Assembly (NCBI GenBank): GCA_902545635.1
Contig: CACCGT010000002.1
Location: forward strand, 1-64,000
DNA from: an uncultured Pelagibacteraceae bacterium
GTDB taxonomy: Bacteria > Pseudomonadota > Alphaproteobacteria > Pelagibacterales > Pelagibacteraceae
Direction: 5' to 3'
DNA length: 64,000 nt
Part shown: in pieces, positions 34,664-43,717 of the stretch
How positions within the stretch are numbered: position 1 is the stretch's first letter
Layout: each line of letters begins with the position of its first letter
Position numbers and translations under genes: made by a program
Notes under the pieces: model-generated
Database searches by the model: none
What the model was told of the DNA's origin: nothing
The model's input: the letters and a program-made list of their open reading frames with translations, nothing else

Positions 34664-35515
34664 ATGAAATTTATTTCCTTTGCGCATAATGGACAAAAAA
34701 AATTTGGCATTATCAATAATAATAAAATAACAGATTTGACTGGAAAAGTTAATGACTCAATCACATTAAAAGATTTGATTTTAAATAAAGGTATCCATGA
34801 AGCAAAAAATTATGCAAAAAATAATCCAGGAGATTTAAATGTTTCAGATGTTGAGTATTTACCATTAATACCAAATCCAGGAAAAATTATATGTGTTGGT
34901 TTAAATTATAGTGAACACGTAAAAGAAACTAATAGAACAGTAGAGGAAAATCCTGTTATATTTCACAGATTTCCAGAAAGCCAGACTGCACACTTACAAT
35001 CTATTCAAAGACCAGTTGTATCACATAGCTTAGACTTTGAGGGTGAGATGGCGGTAATCATGGGCGAGGGGGGAAAACATATAAAACCAGATGATGCACT
35101 AAAACACATAGTTGGATATTCTTGTTATAATGAAAGTACTATTAGAGAATGGCAAAGACATACAAGACAATTTGGAATGGGAAAAAACTTTGAAAAGACA
35201 GGAAGCTTTGGTCCACATATGGTTTTAGCAGAAGATATAAAAGACTATAAAAATCTAACTATTGAAACTAGATTAAATGGTGAGGTCATGCAAAATGCAA
35301 AATTAAGTCAACTTATTTTTGATATACCCATTTTAATTTCTTATGTATCTAAAGCTATGGCTTGGAGAGCAGGTGATGTTCTTGTAACTGGAACTCCAGG
35401 AGGAGTAGGCTTTAAAAGAAATCCTCCAATATTCATGAAACCTGGTGACAAAGTTGAGATAGAAATTACAGAAATTGGTATTTTATCTAACACAATTAAG
35501 GATGAAATAATCTAG
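34664..35515 (+). CDS. Fumarylacetoacetate hydrolase (FAH)-family protein
   Basis: A 283-residue protein with the FAH catalytic domain: ICVGLNYSEHVKE, the metal-binding LDFEGEMAVIMG with its acidic residues, and the late TGTPGGVGFKR motif. The family includes acylpyruvate hydrolases and the hydratases/decarboxylases of meta-cleavage pathways (MhpD, HpaG types). Lying between TRAP genes and upstream of a ring-cleaving dioxygenase, it probably handles the cleavage product. The exact reaction is inference. Confidence 0.87.
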   Translation: MKFISFAHNGQKKFGIINNNKITDLTGKVNDSITLKDLILNKGIHEAKNYAKNNPGDLNVSDVEYLPLIPNPGKIICVGLNYSEHVKETNRTVEENPVIFHRFPESQTAHLQSIQRPVVSHSLDFEGEMAVIMGEGGKHIKPDDALKHIVGYSCYNESTIREWQRHTRQFGMGKNFEKTGSFGPHMVLAEDIKDYKNLTIETRLNGEVMQNAKLSQLIFDIPILISYVSKAMAWRAGDVLVTGTPGGVGFKRNPPIFMKPGDKVEIEITEIGILSNTIKDEII

Positions 35516-35563
35516 ATTTCACTATAGACTTTATCAAATTATTTTTAACAGAGGGAAATTAAT

Positions 35564-36577
35564 ATGAAAAAAAAATTAATTGGAATTGTTTTAGGAATTT
35601 TTTCCTTAAGCATTATTAGTTCAGCTTCTGCTACTGAATTAAAGTTGGCAACTTTTGAACCACCAAAAGCATTTATAGCAAGTAAGATTTTAGCTGCTTG
35701 GGCAGATAAGGTAAATAAATGCTCAAATGGTGCTTTAAATGTAAAAATGTATGCAGGTGGAGTTTTAGGAAGTCCTCCTAAACAATATGACATTGTAACT
35801 TCAGGTGTTGCAGATATTTCTTGGACAGTTCTAGGATATATTGGGGGTCAATTTCCACTAAGTTCTGTTGTTGAATTACCATTTTTAACAAAAACATCAA
35901 AAGCTGGATCTAGAGCTTTGAACACTCTTTATGAAGAAGGTTACTTAGATAAAGAAATGGCTGGAATTAAACTTATAGGTCTACATTCCAACCCTGGATA
36001 TCAAATCCATATGAAGGATACAAAAGTCGTTAAACCTTCAGATTTCAAAGGTAAAAAAATGAGAGTGCCAAGCAAAATAGCTGGAACTATACTTAAAACT
36101 TTAGGAGCAACAGGTGTAAAAGTACCAGCACCAGGAACTTCTGAGGCTTTAAACAAAGGTGTTATAGATGGAACTCCTTTTCCTTATACAGCTATAGGTT
36201 CATTTAGATTATTCGATGTAACAAAATATCATACAGAGGTTAACATTACTAACGCAACATTTGGATTAATAATGAATGAAGGAAAGTATAATGGTCTTTC
36301 ATCAGCAGCCAAAGGATGTGTTGATAAACATTCAGGTCAGTGGTTTGGAGATTGGGCTTCTAATTTAATTGATACTCAGAATGCTAAAATGAGGGTACAG
36401 GTCGAAAATACACCTGGACATGAAATTACTGTTGCATCTGATTCAGTTTTAGCTGAATACAAAAAAATATTAGCTCCAATCGAAGCAGACTGGTTAGCAG
36501 AAATGAAAGGCAAAGGCCTTGATGGAGATGCTGTTTTAAAAAGAGCAAGAGAAGTGATTTCTAAAATAGACGGCTAA
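35564..36577 (+). CDS. dctP: TRAP transporter periplasmic substrate-binding protein (second system)
   Basis: A 337-residue exported binding protein with a signal peptide ending near SSASATE. Family patterns include LAAWADKVNKCSNG, MYAGGVLGSPPKQYD and the ligand-binding segment KGKKMRVPSKI with its conserved Arg. A GAGGGA ribosome site is eight bases before the ATG. It lies downstream of the FAH-family gene and is followed by a strong terminator, so it ends that transcript. It probably serves the divergent permease pair at 32798-34596. Confidence 0.9.
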   Translation: MKKKLIGIVLGIFSLSIISSASATELKLATFEPPKAFIASKILAAWADKVNKCSNGALNVKMYAGGVLGSPPKQYDIVTSGVADISWTVLGYIGGQFPLSSVVELPFLTKTSKAGSRALNTLYEEGYLDKEMAGIKLIGLHSNPGYQIHMKDTKVVKPSDFKGKKMRVPSKIAGTILKTLGATGVKVPAPGTSEALNKGVIDGTPFPYTAIGSFRLFDVTKYHTEVNITNATFGLIMNEGKYNGLSSAAKGCVDKHSGQWFGDWASNLIDTQNAKMRVQVENTPGHEITVASDSVLAEYKKILAPIEADWLAEMKGKGLDGDAVLKRAREVISKIDG

Positions 36578-36589
36578 CCGATTAATTCC

Positions 36590-36618
36590 GAGCCCGCTAA
36601 TTTCATAGCGGGCTCTTT
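36590..36618 (+). terminator. Hairpin terminator after the TRAP binding-protein gene
   Basis: A perfect 9-bp GC-rich stem (GAGCCCGCT with AGCGGGCTC) around an 8-base loop, followed by TTT. It begins 13 bases after the stop codon. The T run is short, but the stem is unusually GC-rich for this genome. It separates the binding-protein gene from the dioxygenase gene. Confidence 0.75.
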
Positions 36619-36640
36619 CAAAATCTAGTATATTAATAAA

Positions 36641-37615
36641 ATGGCAGTTAAAGCACTTAGTTATATTGGAGTTAATTCTGATAAATTTGATGAATGGTCT
36701 ATTTATTCACAAAAGTACTTAGGAATGCAAAAAATGGATCGTGGAAAAGATATTTTGTCTTTTCGAATGGATGATCAAAAACAAAGACTAACAATTACTG
36801 GTGAAAAGGGAGATAGTCTTGGTTTTTTAGGATGGGAAGTTGAAACTAAAGAAGATCTTCAAATTTTTGCATCAAAACTTGAAAAAAATAAAACAATTGT
36901 TCATCAAGGTAAATCTTCATTGGCAGATAAACGTTTCGTTAAGGATTTAATATATTTTGATGATCCACAAGGGAATCGTATAGAACTTGTTTATAAACCA
37001 ATGTTAGATACTGATCCTTTTAAACCAGGAAGACCTATTTCTGGATTTAAAACAGGAGCTTTAGGAATGGGTCACGCTGTAATTCATGTTAAAAAAATTG
37101 ATGATTTAATACCTTTTTATAGAGATACAATGGGATTTAAAATTAGTGATTATAGCCATACTCCTATATCACTATGCTTTTTTCATGTTAATGGAAGACA
37201 CCATAGTTTAGCTTTGTTTGGTTCTGGACGAACAGGCTTTCATCATTTTATGGTTGAATATAATAATCTCGATGATGTTGGCCAAGGTTATGACCTATTA
37301 CAGTATAAAGATAATGCGATCGCATACACCATGGGAAGACATACAAATGATTACATGACATCTTTTTATTCAATAACTCCATCTGGTTTTTTTATTGAAA
37401 ATGGCTGGGGAGGAAGAATTATTGATCCAGAAACCTGGCAACCAATAGAAACATTTGAGGGACCTAGTTTTTGGGGACATGAAAGACTTTATCTGCCAGA
37501 TGACGAAAGAATGAAATTCAGAAATAAAAGACTTGAAACTGCATCTCAAGGAAAACAAGCGCCATTGTTAATTGACTGTCCTTGGTTATATACAAACTTA
37601 AATAAAAAAAAATAA
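36641..37615 (+). CDS. Type I extradiol (catechol meta-cleavage) dioxygenase
   Basis: A 324-residue two-domain VOC-fold enzyme of the BphC/2,3-dihydroxybiphenyl dioxygenase group. Expected iron ligands are the His in MGHAVIHVK, the His in GFHHFMVEY and the Glu in TPSGFFIENGWGG. It would open a catechol-type ring next to the hydroxyls. It is followed after 11 bases by a flavin hydroxylase gene, the usual partner that makes the dihydroxy substrate. The natural substrate cannot be read. Confidence 0.88.
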   Translation: MAVKALSYIGVNSDKFDEWSIYSQKYLGMQKMDRGKDILSFRMDDQKQRLTITGEKGDSLGFLGWEVETKEDLQIFASKLEKNKTIVHQGKSSLADKRFVKDLIYFDDPQGNRIELVYKPMLDTDPFKPGRPISGFKTGALGMGHAVIHVKKIDDLIPFYRDTMGFKISDYSHTPISLCFFHVNGRHHSLALFGSGRTGFHHFMVEYNNLDDVGQGYDLLQYKDNAIAYTMGRHTNDYMTSFYSITPSGFFIENGWGGRIIDPETWQPIETFEGPSFWGHERLYLPDDERMKFRNKRLETASQGKQAPLLIDCPWLYTNLNKKK

Positions 37616-37626
37616 TAAAAATATCA

Positions 37627-39087
37627 ATGAGGGAATTTGATATAACTATTGTTGGATTAGGTCCTACTGGAGGAACTTTAGCAAATCTTTTGGCTATGCA
37701 TGGTTTTTCAATTTTAATACTTGAAAAAGAAAAAAGTTTTTATCCATTACCTAGAGCTGTTCATTTTGATGATGAAATAATGAGGGTATTTCAAACTATA
37801 GGGATAACAAAAGATTTTTTGAGATATACTATTATAAATAAAGGCACAAAATTTGTTAATTCAAAGCAAAAAGTAATATTAGATTGGCCTAGACCAAAAC
37901 AAATTACAGATAATGGCTGGTATCCGAGTTATAGATTTCATCAACCAGATTTAGAAAAGCAACTCAGAAAAAGATTAAAAAGTTATAAAAAAGTATTAAT
38001 AGAGCAAAATGCAAATGTCTTAAAAATTAAAAATTCAAAAAATAATGTAAATATCAAATACGTAAATTCTAAAAACAAAAAAATTTTTCATATAAAATCA
38101 AAATATTTAGTTGGATGTGATGGAGCCAATTCAATTACGAGAAGACAAATGAAAACAAAGATGAATAACTTAGGTTTTACTCAAAAATGGGCAGTCGTAG
38201 ATTTAATTTTAAAAAAGAATAAAAAAAATTTACCGGATAGAACTATTCAGTATTCAAATCCTAAACAACCCGCAACTTATTGTAGAAATGTTGGCAAAAG
38301 AAGAAGATGGGAATTTGCAATTAAAAAAAACCTTAGCGACAAAAAAGTTTTATCAGAAAATTATGTTTGGAATTTTTTAAAACCTTGGATAAAAAAAAGT
38401 GAAGCTATACTTGAAAGGAAAACTATTTATACTTTTAAATCAGCAATGGCGAGAAAATGGCGTAATGGTAGAATTTTTATTGCCGGAGATGCGGCTCATT
38501 TAATGCCTCCATTTATGGGACAAGGAATGTGTGCTGGAATAAGAGATGCATCAAATCTAGCTTGGAAAATTTCATCATGTTTAAGAGTTAAACATAATGA
38601 AGCTCTTTTAAATTCATATCAATCAGAAAGGGCCCTAAATGCTAAAGAATATATTGAAACAACTATGAGAATGGGTGAGTTTGTAAATGCAGTAGAATCT
38701 ATACAAATCACAGAAAATATAAGTTCTAATGATAAAGGTGTTAAAAGCATGCAATCAATTAAACCAAAATTAGGAAAAGGTATTGGTAACATGAAAGATA
38801 AAAATAGAGGGAAAATTTTTCCTCAATTTAAATTAAAAAAAAATAAAAATTTGGATGATTATTTTTCAAAAAAAGGAATTATAATATTATCATCCTCAAT
38901 TAAAGCCAAAAATATAAAAAATAGTTCTTTACTAAAAGTGAAAAACTTTAAAAGTATATCAGCCTATTTAAAAAGTATTAATTCAAAAGCTATTTTAGTA
39001 AGACCAGATAGATTTATTTTGGGTTCTGCTAATTCAAATCAAGAATTTAATTCAATTATAAAAAAATATTCAAATATTTTAAGATAA
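37627..39087 (+). CDS. FAD-dependent aromatic hydroxylase (MhpA-like)
   Basis: A 486-residue group A flavin monooxygenase. The N-terminal FAD motif is GLGPTGGTLAN, the middle motif GCDGANSITRR and the second FAD motif GDAAHLMPPFMGQGMCAGIRD. It resembles 3-(3-hydroxyphenyl)propionate hydroxylase. With the extradiol dioxygenase upstream and the FAH-family gene further up, it fits a hydroxylation and meta-cleavage route. The C-terminal thioredoxin-like part is short and lysine-rich. It overlaps the convergent BKACE gene by 9 bases. Confidence 0.87.
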   Translation: MREFDITIVGLGPTGGTLANLLAMHGFSILILEKEKSFYPLPRAVHFDDEIMRVFQTIGITKDFLRYTIINKGTKFVNSKQKVILDWPRPKQITDNGWYPSYRFHQPDLEKQLRKRLKSYKKVLIEQNANVLKIKNSKNNVNIKYVNSKNKKIFHIKSKYLVGCDGANSITRRQMKTKMNNLGFTQKWAVVDLILKKNKKNLPDRTIQYSNPKQPATYCRNVGKRRRWEFAIKKNLSDKKVLSENYVWNFLKPWIKKSEAILERKTIYTFKSAMARKWRNGRIFIAGDAAHLMPPFMGQGMCAGIRDASNLAWKISSCLRVKHNEALLNSYQSERALNAKEYIETTMRMGEFVNAVESIQITENISSNDKGVKSMQSIKPKLGKGIGNMKDKNRGKIFPQFKLKKNKNLDDYFSKKGIIILSSSIKAKNIKNSSLLKVKNFKSISAYLKSINSKAILVRPDRFILGSANSNQEFNSIIKKYSNILR

Positions 39088-39864
39088 TTTAAAAAGTTTA
39101 TTTATTGCCTTTATCTTTGAATGATTATTAGGTGCAATTTCTCCGTCTGGCATAAATAATGAATTTTCAAATCCTACTCTTAACTTGCCACCTAGACTAA
39201 CTGCCTTTTCTAGACAACTCATTTCTTCTTTTGCAAATGCACATATAGACCAGTCAAAATTAACACTATTTGTTTTCATTTTTTCTATGAACTCAGGAAT
39301 TTTTTCTGGGTAACTAATTTTGCCAGTATAATGACCAATTACAAATAAACACCACACTCCATCTGCAGGGATTTCTGATTTTTTCAAAAGATCAATCAAT
39401 AAATCTATATCATCTGGACTATACAAAATATGTTGAATTTTAGTCCCTGCTTCAGTTAAATATTTATACAATTTAATATCCTCAATCGTGGGTTTTCTGG
39501 AGGGAATTAATTCAGATGTACCTATGGAGGTTCCTGGTGGGGTCACATCATAAGCTAGTTTCCTCATATCATCTGGGGAATATTTTCCTACTGCTTCAGT
39601 TGTAACTTGTATGTGCATGTTTGGAACTTGAAATTCTAACTCTTTTAAAGCTTCCTTATATAAACCGGCATCAAGAACATGTTCTCCTTTATCATTTCTT
39701 ACATGTAAATGGATTGCTTTTGCACCTGCCTCAAAGCAGTTTTTAGCTACTTCAACAGTCTCTTTTATAGTTAAAGGAACCTCAGGATGATCTTTCTTTA
39801 GCTTTCGGGCTCCATTTGGAGCTACCATTAAACTCGGTAATTTATCTGGTTGAAAAAAAGCCAT
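39079..39864 (-). CDS. BKACE (DUF849) family beta-keto acid cleavage protein
   Basis: A 261-residue TIM-barrel protein of the beta-keto acid cleavage enzyme family, which joins a beta-keto acid with acetyl-CoA. Zinc ligands are His residues in AIHLHVRND and the Glu in VGFENSLF; SIGTSELIPSR and VTTEAVG are also family segments. It is slightly short compared with the usual 270-310 residues. It is divergent from the class II aldolase by 44 bases. The substrate is unknown. Confidence 0.85.
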   Translation of the reverse strand: MAFFQPDKLPSLMVAPNGARKLKKDHPEVPLTIKETVEVAKNCFEAGAKAIHLHVRNDKGEHVLDAGLYKEALKELEFQVPNMHIQVTTEAVGKYSPDDMRKLAYDVTPPGTSIGTSELIPSRKPTIEDIKLYKYLTEAGTKIQHILYSPDDIDLLIDLLKKSEIPADGVWCLFVIGHYTGKISYPEKIPEFIEKMKTNSVNFDWSICAFAKEEMSCLEKAVSLGGKLRVGFENSLFMPDGEIAPNNHSKIKAINKLFKLS

Positions 39865-39908
39865 ATATTGATTCTAATTAATATTTAAAATTATTATATA
39901 TAAATAAA

Positions 39909-40538
39909 ATGAAACTACAAAAAAAAGAAATTATTAAATTTGCTAAAATGCTTAATGATAAAAAATTATCAGCATTAAGATCAGGTAATATTTCAATAAG
40001 ATATAAAAATGGATTTCTAATAACTCCTTCAGGTCAAAAATATTCATCTTTAAAAGTAAAAGATATTGTTTTTGTAAATCTAGAAGGAGAGTTTAATAAA
40101 AAACAAAAACCTTCTTCTGAATGGAGATTTCATCAAGACATATATATTTCAAAGACAAATGCTAAAGCAATAGTTCATTCTCATTCTACAAATGCCACAG
40201 CTCTATCAACGCATAATAAAAAAATACCATCATTTCATTACATGGTGGCTTTAGCAGGTGGATCAGATATCAAATGTGCAAAATATGCAACATATGGAAC
40301 AAGAGAATTATCAAAAAATATTCTTAAAGCTTTGAAAAATAGATTTGCATGTTTAATCGCAAATCATGGACAGATCGCATTTGGATCCAGTCTTGCAGAT
40401 GCATTTGAATTAGCAGAAGAAGTTGACAATCTTGCCAAACAATATATCAAAGCCCTCTTGTTAGGGAGACCAAAACTTTTAAGTTTAAAAGAAATGAAAA
40501 AAGTTTTAAATAAAAGCAAATCATATAAAAAAAGGTAG
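39909..40538 (+). CDS. Class II aldolase/adducin family protein
   Basis: A 209-residue zinc enzyme of the fuculose-phosphate aldolase group. The zinc His pair is in VHSHSTNA and a third His in ANHGQIAFG; the SGNISIRY and TPSG segments bind phosphate. The gene ends one base before the speD-speE fusion, so the two are one transcript. Since SpeE makes methylthioadenosine, this could be MtnB or an Ald2-type methylthioribulose-phosphate aldolase rather than a sugar or aromatic-pathway aldolase; that is inference. Confidence 0.83.
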   Translation: MKLQKKEIIKFAKMLNDKKLSALRSGNISIRYKNGFLITPSGQKYSSLKVKDIVFVNLEGEFNKKQKPSSEWRFHQDIYISKTNAKAIVHSHSTNATALSTHNKKIPSFHYMVALAGGSDIKCAKYATYGTRELSKNILKALKNRFACLIANHGQIAFGSSLADAFELAEEVDNLAKQYIKALLLGRPKLLSLKEMKKVLNKSKSYKKR

Positions 40539-40539
40539 A

Positions 40540-41499
40540 ATGACAACAAAAGTTGGTGAACATATTACACTTGATATTTTGGGAACAAAAAAAGAATACG
40601 ATCCGGCTTTTTATGAAAAATTAGTCTATAAAATTGCTAAAATTGCAAAAGTAACAGTATTAGAAATAACAAAATACAAGTTTGAACCACAAGGGTTTAC
40701 TCTTGTAGCTTTACTAGCAGAGAGCCATATAAGCTTTCATACGTTTCCTGAAAAAGGCATAATAAGTTTTGATTTTTTTACCTGTGCAAAAGTATCCCCT
40801 TCAGTAGCTTTGGATGTTATTAAAGAGGAAATTGATCATACAAATATAATTATTAAAAAATTTAATAGAGATACTATTGACCATTACCATGACAATTATA
40901 GCTCGCCAGGTCTAAAGAAGTCTTACATAGTTAAAAAAGTTTTAGAAAAATTTAAGTCTGAGGTTGGACAGCAAATAGAAATTTTAGAATTAGAACAGTT
41001 TGGTAAAGCACTATTCATAGACAACGAAATTCAGGTTGCTGAAAGTGATGAGCACTTATATAGCTCAACATTTGTTAACTCTGGACTTAATCTAAATTCA
41101 AATAAAGAGAAAGCCGCAATAATTGGTGGAGGTGATGGAGGTGTTGCAAGAGAGTGTATTTCAAAAAATTTTGGTTTTATTGACTGGTTTGAATTAGATC
41201 CAGAGGTTGTAAATGTTTGTGATAAACACTTAGCAAAAATTGGAAACAAAGCTACGGAAAAAAATTCAGTAAATTGTGTGTGGGGTGATGCTTTTGAAAG
41301 CATTAAAACAGTTAACGATAATACTTATGATCAAATATTTGTTGATTTAAATGATGATCAGTACTGCATTGATTTAGCTGCAAAAAATATGAATGCCTTA
41401 GAAAGAATATTAAAACCAAAAGGTGTAATAACAGCTCAAGTAGGTAGTCAAGATAAAAAACCTGACCAAGTAAATTATTGCGCCAGGATTTTCAGATGA
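40540..41499 (+). CDS. SpeD-SpeE fusion: AdoMet decarboxylase plus C-terminally cut spermidine synthase
   Basis: A 319-residue frame. Residues 1 to about 115 are bacterial AdoMet decarboxylase: Ser62 in ESHISFHTFPE is the pyruvoyl-forming residue, with His67 and Cys82 also conserved. Residues from about 120 onward are spermidine synthase: GKALFIDNEIQVAESDEHLY, IIGGGDGGVARE, WFELDPEVV and the catalytic FVDLNDDQ. After AQVGSQDKKPDQV the protein leaves the family and ends with eight foreign residues, so roughly 80 C-terminal residues are missing. The break coincides with the start of homology to murJ. The product may be inactive as a spermidine synthase. Confidence 0.85.
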   Translation: MTTKVGEHITLDILGTKKEYDPAFYEKLVYKIAKIAKVTVLEITKYKFEPQGFTLVALLAESHISFHTFPEKGIISFDFFTCAKVSPSVALDVIKEEIDHTNIIIKKFNRDTIDHYHDNYSSPGLKKSYIVKKVLEKFKSEVGQQIEILELEQFGKALFIDNEIQVAESDEHLYSSTFVNSGLNLNSNKEKAAIIGGGDGGVARECISKNFGFIDWFELDPEVVNVCDKHLAKIGNKATEKNSVNCVWGDAFESIKTVNDNTYDQIFVDLNDDQYCIDLAAKNMNALERILKPKGVITAQVGSQDKKPDQVNYCARIFR

Positions 41500-42673
41500 C
41501 TTAAAAAAATTAGATCTTGTAATTGATCTGACCAGAATTACTTTTCCATTCTTATTTTTTATTTGTCTTGCATCTTTTTTCTCTGCAATTTTAAACTCAC
41601 ATAATAAATTTGCAGCTGCAGCAGCAGCTCCGATAATTTTAAATATATTATTAATTATTTGTCTGCTATATGCCGATAAGTTAAGTGATGATTTAGTCTA
41701 TTACTTGTCTTATTCAGTAACAATTGCAGGAATTCTTCAGTTTATTTTTTTATTAATATTTGTTAAAAAATATTTTCTATTAAAAATAAGTTTTATTTTT
41801 CGTATAAATAGAAAAGTTAAAAATTTTTTTAGCAAACTTTTACCAAGTATTTTTTCATCTGGAGTAACGCAGATAAATATCTTAATCGGAACAATTATTG
41901 CATCTTTTCAGGCAAGTGCAGTTTCATATTTATATTATGCTGATAGAATTTATCAGATTAACTTAGCTATTGCAGGCATTGCTATAGGCACTGTAATACT
42001 TCCAAATCTTAGTAGACATATCAAAAGTAAAAATTCTCTAAAAACAATAGAACTTCAAAATAAAGCTTTAGAGCTTAGTTTATTTTTAAGTTTACCAGCA
42101 TCTCTTGCTTTAATTGTTGGTTCAGAACAAATAACTTCAGCTTTATTTGGATATGGTTCTTTCGACCAGGTAAGTGTTGAAAATTCTGCAAAAGCTTTAT
42201 TTTATTTCTCTTTTGGGCTTCCTGCTTTCTCATTAATCAAAATATTTTCAACTTTTTTATTTGCAAGAAATGATACTAAAACACCTTTTAAATATTCATT
42301 AATTTCTGTAATTTTAAATATAATTATAAGTTTAAGCTTTTTTTCAAAAGTTGGTTTCATAATAATTCCAATATCAACTACAATTTCATCCTGGTTCAAT
42401 GGAATTATTTTATTGATTTTTGTAATTAACAAAAATTACTTCAAATTTAGTTCTAATTTTATAATTCAAATAATTAAAATTATTATCTCAAATATAATTT
42501 CAATTTTTATCTTTTATTTATTAATTAATTTCTTATCGAGTTCATTGGATTATGCAAATAATTATAAATTTTTATTTATTATTTTGATAGTTTTATTTAC
42601 TTTGGTTTCATACATAGGAGTTTCATTTCTTATAAAAGCCTTTAAAATTTCAGATATTAATTTAAAGTATTAA
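41474..42673 (+). pseudogene. murJ: Lipid II flippase MurJ lacking its N-terminal part
   Basis: A frame of 399 residues opening with IIAPGFSDDLKKLDLV and running to the stop at 42673. It reads as MurJ/MviN from about residue 110 of the usual 500 or so: the TRITFPFLFFICLASFFSAILNS segment, AAAAPIILN, and multiple membrane helices. An in-frame TAA (41471-41473) directly precedes it and there is no ATG, GTG or TTG near the start of homology; the first TTG is at 41705. It overlaps the cut end of the speDE frame. MurJ is normally essential, so this is a deletion remnant or an assembly join. Confidence 0.8.
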
Positions 42674-42676
42674 GAA

Positions 42677-43678
42677 ATGTCCAAAAAAATATTTTCTGGT
42701 GTTCAACCTACAGGTAATCTTCATTTAGGAAATTACTTGGGAGCAATAAAAAACTTTGTTGAATTGAATAATGACAAACAAAATGAATGCATATTTTGTG
42801 TTGTAGACCTTCATGCAATTACTGTTAAACAGGATAAAGATCAATTAAAGAATAACATTCGGGAGACAGCTGCAACATTCATTGCCAGTGGCATTGATCC
42901 AAATAAAAGTATTATTTTTAATCAATCAAAAGTTTATGCTCATGCGGAAGGTTCTTGGATGTTAAGTTGTATGACACCAATGGGATGGTTAAATAGAATG
43001 ACACAATTTAAGGAAAAGGCTGGTAAAGACAAAGAAAAAGCATCTGTCGGACTTTATATTTATCCAATTTTAATGGCTAGCGATATATTGCTTTATGATG
43101 CTACCCATGTACCGGTTGGTGAGGATCAAAAACAACATTTAGAATTAACAAGAGACATAGCTCAAAAATTTAATAAAGATTTTAATTGTAAAGATTTTTT
43201 AAAAGTTCCTGAGCCGTTGATAAAAAAAAATTTTTCAAGAATAATGAGCCTTAAAAATGGTTTAAAAAAGATGAGCAAATCAGATCCCTCAGATCTTAGT
43301 AGGATTAATTTAACAGACTCAGAAGATGAAATAATTAATAAAATTAAAAAAGCGAAAACAGACTCTCTCCCAATTCCAAATGAGGAGCAGAAACTTAAAG
43401 ATAGACCTGAAGCTGAAAACCTCCTTGGTATTTATTCTAGTATTTCAAACCAATCATTAGATAAAACTCTAAAAGAATTTGGAGGTAAAAATTTTTCTGA
43501 TTTAAAAAATGAATTAGCTGAAATTTTATCAAGTAAAATAATACCAATCTCCAATGAGATAAAAAGATTAATCAATGATGAGAAATATCTCGATAAGATA
43601 CTATTAGATGGAGCAAATAAAGCTGAACAAATCGCAGGAAAAAAGATTGAGGAAATGAAGGAAATTATAGGTTTTTAA
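42677..43678 (+). CDS. trpS: Tryptophanyl-tRNA synthetase
   Basis: A 333-residue class I aminoacyl-tRNA synthetase. The HIGH-type signature is HLGN at residues 16-19 within VQPTGNLHLGNYLGA, and the KMSKS motif is present as KKMSKSDPSD. The GEDQKQHLELTRDIA segment is specific to TrpS. It follows murJ by three bases, the order (murJ-trpS) common in alphaproteobacteria, so this side of the murJ break looks native. Confidence 0.97.
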   Translation: MSKKIFSGVQPTGNLHLGNYLGAIKNFVELNNDKQNECIFCVVDLHAITVKQDKDQLKNNIRETAATFIASGIDPNKSIIFNQSKVYAHAEGSWMLSCMTPMGWLNRMTQFKEKAGKDKEKASVGLYIYPILMASDILLYDATHVPVGEDQKQHLELTRDIAQKFNKDFNCKDFLKVPEPLIKKNFSRIMSLKNGLKKMSKSDPSDLSRINLTDSEDEIINKIKKAKTDSLPIPNEEQKLKDRPEAENLLGIYSSISNQSLDKTLKEFGGKNFSDLKNELAEILSSKIIPISNEIKRLINDEKYLDKILLDGANKAEQIAGKKIEEMKEIIGF

Positions 43679-43717
43679 AATTCTTTAAATTTTAAAATTA
43701 ATGGCTATATAAATAAA

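Noticed and set aside
37316-37323. GCGATCGC octamer (HIP1-like palindrome)
   Set aside because: A single copy inside the dioxygenase gene; no repeated pattern in the window.
41705-42673. Intact shorter MurJ starting at TTG 41705
   Set aside because: Homology runs upstream of this codon to 41474, so the TTG is internal and would give a protein missing several more membrane helices.
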